Source: Arthrospira sp. PCC 9108 (GTDB lineage Bacteria; Cyanobacteriota; Cyanobacteriia; Cyanobacteriales; Microcoleaceae). From it: 64,000 nt of DNA. Below are positions 20,941 through 31,106 of the stretch, piece after piece (position 1 is the stretch's first letter; every line of letters starts with the position of its first letter). The position numbers and the translations under genes are program-made. The stretch is taken from assembly GCA_016745315.1 (NCBI GenBank), contig CP066886.1:3968501-4032500 (forward strand). The letters are read 5' to 3'. The notes under the pieces were generated by a model that saw only the letters and a list, made by a program, of their open reading frames with translations, was not told where the DNA came from and ran no database searches.

Positions 20941-22781
20941 CTAGTTTGACCGTCTCTTTGTTAAGAGTACAGCAACATCTCTTTCATCAAGAGCTGTTTT
21001 ATCATCGTGACAATGGCGATGTAATAATTGAAGATTCTTGTATTCATCCTTTCCGCCTTGGCTTCTAGGTACAATGTGGTCTACTTCAATTAAATCTGAT
21101 GGGGTAAAGAATTGCCCGCACCAGGTACATCTACCTTTTGGTTTTTTGAGTAGTTTTGCTACCCTAATTGGCGTGTCGATTGCTTGTCCTTTCCTGGTGG
21201 CCCAGTAAGTCCAATTTCCGTCATAAAGTGTTGCGTCGGGGCGTATTAGGGTGTGTCTGACAATTGGGGTCCAGATGTGTTTGAATAGATGTATCCCATC
21301 TTTGGTTTGGAATAGCCAATTTTCGTGTCTTTCTTTCCCATTGCTAAGTTTAATTGTTCCATGTCTGAAATAATTACTTAGCTTTTTGTAACTTGCCTTT
21401 CCGCATCTTGATACTGTCCATGCCCTTAACATTTGCCAGATTGTATTATCTAGCTTATTGAAGGTCTCTGTTGAGACTACTGCTGAGTAATAGTTTGCCC
21501 ATCCTCTTATAATTGGGTTTAGTCTACTTATCAGGGCTGATTGAGGTGCTGTCTTATGTCGTTTAATTACACCTTTTATCACTTCTGTGTGGGCAACAAC
21601 TGCTTTTTGGCTGGGTTTTATGTGGGTTTTATGTCCGATTAATCGACTCTTATATCCCCCTGTTTTTCCAGACTTGTATTTTCCTACTGGGTATTGCCTG
21701 ATATTGAATCCGAGAAAATCAAACCCAGGTTCTTCTGTTTTGCCATTATACTCAATAGGTTTGAGTGTGTGACCAATTCGAGTCTTTTCGGGTTTAATCT
21801 CTAATCCTCTAGGTTTTAACCATTTGGTGATAGCAGTTTGGCACTGTTCAATGATTCCTAGGTCTTTGGAGATGACCACAAAATCATCGGCATATCTTAT
21901 AAGGTTCACCTGAGTGGCTGTGCCTTTATTTGGATACATTCCTTTAACTAGCCTTTCTACTCCCAACAGTGCGATGTTGGCGAGTATTGGACTTATTACC
22001 CCTCCCTGGGGTGTCCCTGCTTCTGTATCCTCAAATACACCGTTATCTAGCACGCCTGCTTTGAGCCATTGTTTCAGGTCTCTTTTTAGGCAGCTTGGAC
22101 AATGAATTTTGGACAGTAGATAATCATGGTTCACGGTAAGAGCATTTCGCTATATCTGCATCAAGTACATAGTATTGTCCTTGATTTATGGCAGTGTAAA
22201 TTCTACCAATTGCGTCCTGGGCTGACCGTCCGGGACGGAACCCATAGCTAGTGCCCTCAAATCTTGACTCCCATTCGGGCTCAAGTGCCGACTTAACCAA
22301 GGCTTGCCTTGCTCTATCTTGGATTGTGGGAATTCCTATTCCAGCTTTTTTCATCCCTACCAGGTTTTGGAATCCACACCCTTCGCAGTGGTTTTGCTTT
22401 GAGGTTTCCTTTGATTTTCTCGGTCATTTCTAGCCTTTGTTTAGGGGATATTGCTATCACACCATCTACTCCAACCGTCTTTTTGCCTTGACCCGCTTGG
22501 GGGGCGGGTTTATTAAGCTGACTGTTGGGAAGCATGGCTGACCGTGGAACCCGCCCCTACAGTCGCACTGCTAAGAGTCGGGCATAATATGATTTCACCA
22601 ATAGACGTTGCAGCCTTCTTACCTTTGCGTCCTGTCCCGATTTAGCTGCTTGAAATATACTCTTTTGGAGCTTGAAAACTTTCCGTTGAACCTTAGTCCA
22701 TGGGATGGCCTTCCATGCGTTGTTCGTAGTCTTGATTGGTTTGGGCTTGCCAAATCCTTTCTTTAAACTCGCTATCGCCAT
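20941..22781 (-). pseudogene. Group II intron RT/maturase, split into four frames
   Basis: Pieces: MAIASLKKGF to LLAVR (22781-22557), a segment replaced by a GC-rich repeat, then frames ending DEKSWNRNSHNPR, MKKAGIGIPTIQDR to AKCSYREP (22354-22124) and MNHDYLL to HNH end (22134-20941). The breaks at DEK/SWNRN and AKC/SYREP recur at the same bases in other copies. YADD and HNH motifs are intact in the last frame. Confidence 0.88.
22491..22562. repeat. GC-rich palindromic repeat inside RT gene
   Basis: About 70 bp with inverted ends GGGGCGGGTT / AACCCGCCCC. It replaces 18 nt of RT coding sequence (the codons for RRVTQDN) compared with the intact intron. Confidence 0.7.
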
Positions 22782-23500
22782 TTGTACACCTACTAGACTC
22801 TATTCTTACAATCAAACCGTGACCTGTTAGCATATCCCTACCATTACAGTCGGGCATTGGCTTCTGGTCACATCTCACCCCCTAATGGGCTTGCGCTTAC
22901 ACTTTCACTACTGACTCTCTCGACCAGATTGTCAGAGCCCAAGAGGGGTTAAAACGTTCCGTTTATATGGGCATTCCATCTTTAGATTTGTCCTTTCCAC
23001 CGGGGTACTTTTAAAGGTCTGTGTAGTTATGACATTGAAGTTCCTACTTTTCCCCTTGCTCTTTTGAGCGCAGCGTATCAACCTGTTTCGCTGCCCAATC
23101 ATTACGATGGTTCAAGCCGGACATTCGGTTTCCCTAATCATGGATGGTTGGCAGTGGTCTCGATTCTGGTGTTGGGTTACACCTTGGAGCCTTCCGTTCC
23201 CCGCTTCAATCTGACGGGTTGTGTATCCTGAAACTGGGGGTGGCTATCGCCGTTACCCTGACTCTCTAACTTCTACTTATCTATTTGTAGAATTTATATA
23301 AGTAATTTGTATGAGTTAGTTTGTTTTGACCTTGGGTTCCCTGCCTTGATTTGTATCGTGGGATACTAATCGTTGGGACATATAAACAGTTATGAGGATG
23401 GTCAGGAGAGATCTCCTTATATTCAACCAAGGGGTTTAAGTCCCCACCAGGCGGTTATTTCAGGTATTTCAACCTTATTTTATGCCTGAACGTCTCGCAC

Positions 23501-23610
23501 CAATTGCTTGGTTGTAGCAATACCGACAAGCGGCCAGCCATTTACGCCAGACTTGATTTAGCTCTGGGCTGGGGTAAATCCGGATCTTCTTTGACCTGAG
23601 TTTTGTATTT
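23501..23610 (-). pseudogene. tnpB: TnpB 5' exon
   Basis: Encodes NTKLRSKKIRIYPSPELNQVWRKWLAACRYCYNQAI, the usual TnpB N-terminus, ending exactly at the group II intron 5' end. It overlaps the end of the serine recombinase frame, as in IS607 elements. The start codon is unresolved. It is counted as the same gene as 19828-20857. Confidence 0.75.
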
Positions 23611-24161
23611 ACTCCGTCCGTATAATCGGGAACTGAAGCAGTGGAGGATGGCGAGGATGTCCTCAACCATTTCTGGTTCTCGACTGAGACTTGTCTCGTT
23701 GAGAACCATGAGTGAGCACCCGTTTTGCTCACAGAGCCATCGAAACAAGTCCCATCCAAATCTGGCAATCGGTCTGGGTGGGCAACGACAACCATGCGGA
23801 CATCTCCTGACAAGACTTGTCCCAGTCAGGCCAGCATTTTCTTTCCCTTGAAGTTGAGCCCGCCTCCGATTTCGGAGACGACTTCTGCTTCGGGGTAGAG
23901 GTTGGACAGTGCGGCCACCTGTCGGTTGAGGTCGGACTGCTGGGCGCGGCTACTAACTCTGGCATAGATAACGACTTTGCGTTTGTCACTGCGTGATGGC
24001 ATCAGAATATGACTCAACGTTGTATCGTCGTTGCCCAGCGGGGGTTCTGATGGTCTCGATTGAGCCATTTTCGTCCCATCTGCGGAGTGTTCTTTCATGG
24101 ACTCCAAGGATTTAGGCGCTTCCTTGGGTTTGACATATCTGGCAATAGGTTTATCCTCAAC
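23542..24161 (-). pseudogene. tnpA: IS607-type serine recombinase TnpA, frameshifted
   Basis: Frames in three phases give KRKVVIYARVSSRAQQSDLNRQ (catalytic Ser in the YARVSS motif), EVVSEIGGGLNFKGKKML, DVRMVVVAHPDRL, RFGWDLFRWLCEQNG, SLSREPEMVEDILAILHCFSSRLYG. This order matches IS607-family resolvases, with the recombinase before TnpB. A TGA after KKMLA and a frameshift at ARFGW inactivate it. The 5' region is separated from upstream DNA by a group II intron ending at 24162. Confidence 0.82.
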
Positions 24162-25021
24162 GTTATGGTCGAAAGGGAAGTCACCTTCCCCAACTCCAAT
24201 TCCAAACCGTACTTGAGACTTTCACCTCATACGGCTCCTGATGTAGATACCCCTTTTGACATCGGGAACAGGGCAACAACTCCCTGCTTTGTGACTTCAA
24301 CTTTTGGAGCTAAATACAACATCGTAGTCTTTAAACTCGCTCTCGTCATAAACACTCTTATTTGTCGCAGTCTCTATATCCACACCGTGACTAGTGGGCA
24401 TATCCTAACCATTACAGTTAGGCATTAGCTTTCAGTCACATCCTTTCCCCTTAAAGGCATACGCTTACACTTTTCACTACTGTGCAGTTACATCCTGCTG
24501 AGAACCTATGAGGGGTTTAAACGTTCCGTTTATACGGGCATTCCATCTTTAGACTTGTCCTGTCCACCGGGGTAATTTTAAAGGTCTGTGTAGGTAGTGG
24601 ATGAAAACTCCTACTTTTCCCCTTGCTCTTTTGAGCGCAGCGTATCAACCTATTTCGCTACTTAATAATTACGATGGTTCAAGCCGGAACATTCAGATTT
24701 CCTTAGTCATGGATGGTTGGCAGTGGTCGGATTATTGGGAATAGGTTTCCCTCACGCCTTCCGTTCCCCGCTTCAATCTGACGGGTTGTGATTCCTCAAA
24801 CTGGGGGTGGCTATCGCCGTTACTCTCAACGCCCTGATTTCTCAGTTGGTTTATGACCTTGAGTCCCCTGCCTTGCTTAGATTTCTCCAAGCGTCGGGAC
24901 ATATAAACAGTTATGGGATGGTCAGGGGTGCGAATCCCTTATATTCCACCAAGGGGTGGAAGTCCCACTAGGAGGTTATTTCAGGCATTGCAGCCTTATT
25001 TGACTCCTAAACGTCTCGCAC
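24162..25021 (-). mobile_element. ORF-less group II intron (860 nt) at 5' end of tnpA
   Basis: 5' end GTGCGAGACG at 25021, 3' end TTTCGACCATAAC at 24162, domain V hairpin (GAGCCGTATGAGGTG) near 24200-24235. Domain IV carries no ORF. The CCATAAC ending defines a subfamily also seen at 48242-49126 and 62281-63167. Confidence 0.85.
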
Positions 25022-25119
25022 TTATCGCTTATTATACCATATTGCCCTAAAATATTAACCTAATTTGAGATTAAATCATGCTCTCTACTGAAATGGGTCA
25101 CGACTCCACTCAGCAAATT

Positions 25120-25297
25120 GTTTTGTGACCTTGAGCTCCCTGCCTTGCTTGGAAGGTCATGTCCAAGCGTTGGGACATATAAACAGTTATGAGGATGGCC
25201 ATCAGCTCGCTTCTTATATCCAACCAAGGGGTTGGAGTCCCCACTAGGCAGTTATTTCGGGCATTGCAGCCCTATTTGATGCCTAAACGTCTCGCAC
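25120..25297 (-). mobile_element. Group II intron 5' fragment
   Basis: 5' end GTGCGAGACG at 25297 followed by about 180 nt of domain I, then unrelated sequence. It lies just downstream of the lipA 3' end. Confidence 0.7.
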
Positions 25298-25348
25298 TGA
25301 GATCATGATCACAATTAGCCTTTCACCTGCTACTACTTTGATGGCTGG

Positions 25349-26227
25349 CTAATTGGAACTGCGAGGGTAAAGCTGCATCAACTTCTGCACCTGTTCAGCA
25401 TGGTAGGAACTACGAGTCAGGGGAGAAGCGACAATTTGTAAGAACCCTAGAGACTCCCCGTAGGCTTTCCAAGTCGCAAATTGTTCCGGGGGAATAAAAT
25501 CAGCTACAGCCAGATGCTTAGAACTCGGTTGCAGGTATTGTCCTAGGGTCAGGATATCGCAGTCAACCTCTCGCAGATCTACCATGGCTTGGCGGATTTC
25601 TGCATCGGTTTCACCTAATCCTACCATTAACCCAGATTTGGTATATAACCACGGGGCGATTTGTCGCGATCGCCTTAATAATTCTAAACTACGGTGATAG
25701 TCACCCTGGGGACGAACCCGCCGATATAATCGTTGGACAGTTTCAGTATTATGGTTGAGGACTTCTGGTTTAGCCTGTAGAATGGTCTCTAGGGCTTCCC
25801 AATTGCCACACAGGTCTGGGATTAATACCTCTATGGTAGTTTTGGGAGATAGCGATCGTACCGATTCAATACAGCGGACAAATTGAGATGCTCCCCCATC
25901 AGGTAAATCATCCCGGTTCACCGACGTAATCACCAGATGATTTAACTGCATCCGTCGCACCGCCTCAGCCAATCTTTCCGGTTCTGTCCGATCAAGAGCC
26001 TGTGGTTTTTTCTCAAAGTCAATATCACAATAGGGACAGGCGCGGGTACAAGCCGGACTCATAATCAAAAATGTAGCCGTCCCCGCGTTGAAGCATTCCC
26101 CAATATTCGGACAGGAAGCCTCTTCACAGACAGTATTTAATCCCAGATCCCGCAGGATCCCTTTAACGTTCCCAACGCGCTCGAACTGGGGCGCTTTAAC
26201 TCTCAACCAATCGGGTTTAGATACCAT
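25349..26227 (-). CDS. lipA: Lipoyl synthase (radical SAM)
   Basis: A 292-residue lipoyl synthase inserting two sulfurs into the octanoyl chain on carrier proteins of 2-oxoacid dehydrogenases and the glycine cleavage system. The auxiliary 4Fe-4S cluster cysteines are in CEEASCPNIGEC (about 34-45), the radical-SAM cluster in CTRACPYCDI (about 60-69), and the C-terminal SSYHAEQ with the conserved serine of the RSSY motif is present. The length is normal. The 3' exon boundary of a large group II intron lies only 45 bp upstream of its ATG on the same strand, so its transcript may begin beyond the intron. Two lipA paralogues are common in cyanobacteria; which one this is cannot be told. Confidence 0.97.
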   Translation of the reverse strand: MVSKPDWLRVKAPQFERVGNVKGILRDLGLNTVCEEASCPNIGECFNAGTATFLIMSPACTRACPYCDIDFEKKPQALDRTEPERLAEAVRRMQLNHLVITSVNRDDLPDGGASQFVRCIESVRSLSPKTTIEVLIPDLCGNWEALETILQAKPEVLNHNTETVQRLYRRVRPQGDYHRSLELLRRSRQIAPWLYTKSGLMVGLGETDAEIRQAMVDLREVDCDILTLGQYLQPSSKHLAVADFIPPEQFATWKAYGESLGFLQIVASPLTRSSYHAEQVQKLMQLYPRSSN

Positions 26228-27563
26228 AGTAGCTCATGATATGTTTAGCTTGATTTTAGCCAATTAGTTCAATTAGTGGTCGAGATAGACCTCACGGTCT
26301 ACCCCTCCCATTCAGAACCGTGCATGAAAGTTTTCCCTTCAGACGGCTCCTAGTTTGATTGCTTCTTTTGTTAAGAACACAGCTTTGCGTCATCTAATGC
26401 CGTCTTATTGTCGCGGGTGTGGCGGTGTAGCAGTTGAAGATTTTTGTATTCATCCTTTCCACCGTGGCTTCTAGGTACAATGTGGTCTACTTCAACTAAG
26501 TCTGATGGGGTAAAGTATTGCCCGCACCAGGTACACTTGCCTTTTTGCTTTTTGAGTAGTTTTGCTACCCTATTTGGTGTGTCAATTGCTTGTCCTTTTC
26601 TGGTTGCCCAGTAAGTCCAGTTTCCGTCATCAAGTGTTGCGTCTGGGCGTATTAGGGTGTGTCTGACAATCGGAGTCCAATTGTGTTTCCATAACTGAAA
26701 TCCATCCTTGGTCTTGAATAACCAAGTTTCATACCTTTCTTTCCTATTGCTAAGTTTAACCGTTCCGTGACTGAAATAGTTTCTTAGCTTTTCATGTAGG
26801 TTTGCCCTTCCGCATCTTCAAACTGTCCATGCTCTTAACATTTCCCAGACTATATGGTCTAGTTTATTGAAGGCTTCTGTTGAAACTACCCCTGAATAGT
26901 AGTTTGACCAACCTCGTATTATTGGGTTTAGTCTGCTTATCAGGGCTGATTGAGGTGCTGTTTTATGCTTCCTGATTACACCTTTAATCACTTCTGTGTG
27001 AGCTTTAACTGCCTTATTGCTGGGTTTAATGTGGGTTTTGTGTCCGATTAATCGGCTCGCCGCTCCACCTGTTTTCCCGGATTGATATTTTCCTATAGGG
27101 TATTGCCTGATGTTGAATCCTAGAAAATCAAACCCTGGTTCCTCTGTTTTACCTTCGTACTCAATGGGATTGAGTGTATGGCATATTCGAGTCTTTTCGG
27201 GTTTAATTTTTAGTCCTACAGGTTTTAACCATTCGGAAATAGCAGTTTTGCACTGTTCAATGATTTCTAGGTCTTTGGATATGACCACAAAATCATCGGC
27301 ATATCTTATTAGGTTGACCTGGGTGGTCGTCCCTTTATTAGGATACATTTCTTTTACTATTCTTTCCATTCCATCCAGGGCGATGTTGGCAATAGTGGAC
27401 TTATCGCTCCTCCTTGAGGTGTCCCTGTTTCTGTATCCTCGAATACACCGTTATCTAGCACACCCGCTTTGAGCCATTGTTTCAAGTCTCTTTTCAGGCT
27501 GCTTGGACAATGAATTTTGGAAAGTAGATAATCATGGTTCACGGTAAGAGCATTTCGCTATAT

Positions 27564-28430
27564 GTTAGGGGTCGAGAATGGAGTCACCACCATCCCCTCC
27601 CATTCAGAACCATACGTGAAAGTTTCCCTTCATACGGCTCCTGGTGTGGATACCCTGTTTTGTCCAAGGAGCAGAATCAACAGACCTGCTTTTTACTTCG
27701 ATGTTCAGAGCTATATGCAGCACGTAGTCTTTAAACTCGTCCTCGCCATTATACTCTTACTGACCGCAGTATCTATATCCACACCGTGACAATTGGGCAT
27801 ATCCCAACCATGACAATTGGGCTTTAGCTTCTGGTCACATCCTTCACCCTCTAAGCATGCGCTTACATTTTTCACTACTGCCTTGTGAATTGCATTACTC
27901 ACTTGTTTATGGGCAGAGCATTAGAGGGGTTACAACGTTCCGATTATATGGGCATTCCATCGTTAGATTTGTCCTATCGACCGGGGTACTTCTAAAGGTC
28001 TGTGTGGGTAGAATGCAGAATCCCCCACTTTTCCCCTTGCCCTTTTGGGCGCAGCGTGTCAACCTATTTCGCTGCTCGTGCTTTACGATGGTTCAAGTCG
28101 GACATTCGGTCTTCCTAATCATAGATGGTTGGCAGTGGTCGCGTCTTGGTGGTAGGTTCTACCTCACGCCTTCCGTTCCCCGCTTCTATCCTGGAGTTAT
28201 GATTTCCAAAACTGGGGGTGGCTATCGCCGTTACTCTCTACTCCCTGATTTCTCAGTTCGTTTATGACCTTGAGTTCCCTGCCTTGCTTAGTTACCTAAG
28301 CGTCGGGACATATAATCAGTTATGAGGATGCTCAGGAGAGGTCTCCTTATATCCAGATTCGGAGCTGGAATCCTCACCGGGTAGTTATTTCGGGCATTTC
28401 AGCCCTATTTCATACCCGAACGTCTCGCAC
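27564..28430 (-). mobile_element. Inner ORF-less group II intron (twintron), 867 nt
   Basis: 5' end GTGCGAGACG at 28430, 3' end CTCGACCCCTAAC at 27564, domain V (GAGCCGTATGAAGGG) near 27600-27635. Excision joins GAT GCG G to AT ATA GCG AAA TGC, restoring the RT sequence LDADIAKC without adding or losing a base. A near-identical copy occupies the same site at 50331-51196. Confidence 0.9.
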
Positions 28431-28446
28431 CCGCATCAAGTACATA

Positions 28447-29405
28447 TAGCACCAGACAGGAAAGTTAGGACGTATAATGGAGAGGACGAGATGACTAAGA
28501 AGACCAAAAATGCCAGCCCCCTATAGTTACGACCTCAGACAAAAAGTTATTGATGCAATTGAACTAGACGGTATGCCCAAAACAGAAGCCAGTCAAGTTT
28601 TCCATGTCAGCCGGAACACCATTAATCTCTGGCTGCAAAGAAAAGCACAGACCGGAGACTTCCTCCCTAAACCTAATCACCGACCTGACAATAACCACAA
28701 AATTACCGACTGGCATAAATTCAAGGCTTTTGCCCAAGAGCATGGCCACAAAACCTCCGCTCAAATGGCTCAACTTTGGGATGACGACATCTCTCCTCGC
28801 ACCATATCCAGAGCCTTGAAGAAAATTGGCTTCACCAGAAAAAAAAACTTACGGCTACCAAGAACGTGATCAGCAACAGCGAGAGGAGTTTATTGCTCAG
28901 ATTGAACATATGGAGCCACAAGAAGTGGTCTACCTCGATAAAGCCGGCATGAATAGTCAGGACTCGGATTACCCTTATGGTTACTGCGAGGAAGGAAAAC
29001 GCTTCGATGCCCTCAAATCAGGGAAGAGGCAGGGCAGGGTGAGCTATATGGCCGCATGGTGTCATCAACAACTCTTAGCCCCCGATCGCTTTGAGGGTTG
29101 TTGTAATCGGACAGTGTTTGAGTTGTGGTTGGAGTTCATCTTAATTCCAACACTGAAGCCAGGTCAGACTCTAGTGCTAGACAATGCAACGTTTCATAAA
29201 GGGGGACGGATTCCTGAGCTAGTGGAGGCGGCTCAATGCCGTTTGCTCTATCTACCACCTTATTCGCCAGACCTCAACAAGATAGAGAAATGTTGGTCGT
29301 GGTTGAAAGCCCGCATTCGCCATTGCACGTGAGCAGTTTGATTCTCTCGATGATGCCATGGATTCCGTTCTCAAGGCTGCGTCCTAACCACCTTGACTAA
29401 TGCTA
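28447..29405 (+). mobile_element. IS630-family element inside the RT gene
   Basis: 959 bp; TA duplicated at 28445-28446 and 29406-29407. Removing the element and one TA restores AAC TAC TAT GTA CTT (NYYVL) of the host RT. Ends TAGCACCAGACAGG / TAGCATTAGTCAAGG. A fixed orientation with respect to the host intron is not required since it is a DNA transposon. Confidence 0.92.
28510..29332 (+). pseudogene. IS630 transposase, A9 frameshift
   Basis: HTH frame 28510-28869 (ends TRKKNLRLPRT) and DDE frame 28826-29332 (from EKKTYGYQERDQ; VVYLDKAGMN, LDNATFHKGG, DLNKIEKCW). The phases differ by one base at a run of 9 A; the intact copy has 8. The first acidic motif reads LDKAG rather than LDEAG, which keeps the catalytic Asp. 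Confidence 0.85.
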
Positions 29406-30721
29406 TAGTAGTTTCCTTTATTTATGGCAGTATAGATTCTACCAATTGCATCTTGGGCAGACCGACCAGGTCGAAACCCATAGCTAGTGCCTTCAAATCT
29501 CAATTCCCATTCAGGTTCGAGAGCCGATTTAACCAAGGCTTGCCTCGCTCTATCTTGGATAGTGGGTATTCCCAGCGGGCGTTTCTCATCCCTACCAGGT
29601 TTTGGAATCCACACCCTACGCAGTGGTTTTGCTTTGATATTTCCTTTGATTTTCTCGGCTAAGTCTAACCTTTGCTTAGGGGATATTGCTATCACTCCAT
29701 CCACTCCGGCTGTTTTCTTTCCTTGATTGTCTTGGGTCACTCGCCGTACTGCTAAGAGTCGGGCATAAGATGACTTCACCAATAGACGTTGCCACCTTCT
29801 TACCTTTGCATCCGCGCCCCGATTTAGCTGCTTGAAATATCCTCTTTTGGAGCTTGAAAACTTTCCGCTGAACCTTAGCCCAAGGAATAGCTTTCCATGC
29901 GTTATTCGTAGTCTTGATTGGTTTGGACTTGCCAAAGCCTTTCTTTAAACTCGCTTGCGTCATTTAAACACCTACTAGACTCTATTCTTACAATCAAACC
30001 GTGACCTGTTAGCATATCCCGTCCATTACAGCCGGGCGTTGGCTTTTGGTCACATCTCACATCCTCTAGGACTTGCGGTTACACTTATCCCTACTAACTA
30101 CCTCGACCAGATAGTCAGAGTCCAGGAGGACTTAAAACGTTCCGTTTATATGGGCATTCCATCTTTAGATTTGTCCTTTCCACCGGGGTACTTTAAAGAT
30201 CTGTGTAAGTAGTATTAATAGCCTCCTACTTTTCCCCTTGCTCTTTTGAACGCAGCGTATCAACCTATTTCGCTGCTCAGTATTGACGATGGTTCAAGCC
30301 GGACATTCGGTTTCCCTAATCATGGATGGTTGGCAGTGGTCTCATTTCTGGTATTAGGTTACACCTCGAAGCCTTCCGTTCCCTGCTTTAGTCCCAAGGT
30401 TGTGAATCCTGAAACTAGGGGTGGCTATCGCAGTTACCCTCACCTTTGCCGTAACTATTCCGTTATGTTAAGAATTATTACGTTGTGTTGCAAAGTGTGT
30501 TGACCTTGGGTTCCCTGCCTTGATTTGGTATCGTATGATACCAATTTTCGGGACATATAAACAGTTATGGGAATGGTCAGAAGTGCGCTTCTTGTATTCA
30601 ACCAATAGGTTGAATTCCCCACCAGGCGGTTATTTCAGGTATCTAAACCCTATTTCATGCCTGAACGTCTCGCACATTAAAGATATAATGTGCTATCATA
30701 GCTAAATGTGAGATAAAACTC

Positions 30722-30794
30722 CGGGATGTAGCGCAGCTTGGTAGCGCACCTCGTTCGGGACGAGGGAGTCGCAGGTTCAAATCCTGTCATCCCG
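30722..30794 (+). tRNA. tRNA-Pro (anticodon CGG)
   Basis: A 73-nt cloverleaf: acceptor CGGGATG/CATCCCG, D arm GCGCAGCTTGGTAGCGC, anticodon stem CCTCG/CGAGG with loop TTCGGGA (anticodon CGG at 30756-30758), T arm GCAGG-TTCAAAT-CCTGT. CCA is not encoded. A TATAAT lies about 40 nt upstream. Its 3' end opens the left inverted repeat of the 16-kb block. Confidence 0.96.
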
Positions 30795-31106
30795 ATTTAA
30801 CTTAAACCCTTATCCTGACTACTATCGCGGGAATTGCTTTAACCCGATAGTCGTACCTAATTACTCAGATATTACTCACAATCTAGTCCTAGCACAGGAA
30901 AATAATTCTGTCAATAGGATGATTACTCAGTCAATAAGCACAACTTAATCAATCTGTCAAATACCCATACCACCCCCAACCAAACACCGATAGGGTAACT
31001 CCCTTGTGATACCCGTCAATAGCAAGCCTATCGGTTCGTTCCTCACCATTGACTGCTATCACGTCGGTCGCACCCCCAAGAGTGTTTGTTCCGGTTGGGG
31101 GAGGAT

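Larger units (their letters stand above)
20858..23500 (-). mobile_element. Group II intron inserted in tnpB
   Basis: 2.64 kb; 5' end GTGCGAGACG at 23500, 3' end CTCGACCCCTAAT at 20858, domain V around 20920. Removing it joins ...NQAI to ALSRSGKRL in frame (GCA ATT G + CA TTA TCC). Its RT is broken into several frames, so splicing would need maturase in trans. Confidence 0.88.
26375..29963 (-). pseudogene. RT/maturase of outer intron, interrupted
   Basis: Fragments: MTQASLKKGFGKSKP to YTAINKGNYY (29963 down to 29408), then the IS630, then VLDA, the inner intron, DIAKC-SYREP, MNHDYLLSK (27542-27357), VNLIRYADDFVVI and the X domain (27369-26818), and an HNH end (CTWCGQYF, HHTRD-type remnant). 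The first recurrent break seen elsewhere (DEK/SWNRN) is absent here (DEKRPLGIPT), the second (AKC/SYREP) is present. Several extra frameshifts exist. Confidence 0.85.
26272..30675 (-). mobile_element. Outer group II intron carrying an inner intron and an IS630
   Basis: 5' end GTGCGAGACG at 30675; 3' end CTCGACCACTAAT at 26272. The RT gene is interrupted at 27564-28430 by an ORF-less group II intron and at 28447-29405 by an IS630 in opposite orientation. Without the inserts it would be about 2.6 kb. It lies between tRNA-Pro(CGG) and lipA, in lipA sense. Confidence 0.88.

Noticed and set aside
28564..28773. Open frames antisense to IS630 transposases (MSHLSGGFVAMLLGKSLEF and similar) repeated at every copy
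   Set aside because: They are the opposite strand of the conserved HTH region; their repetition follows from DNA identity and they lack ribosome-binding sites.
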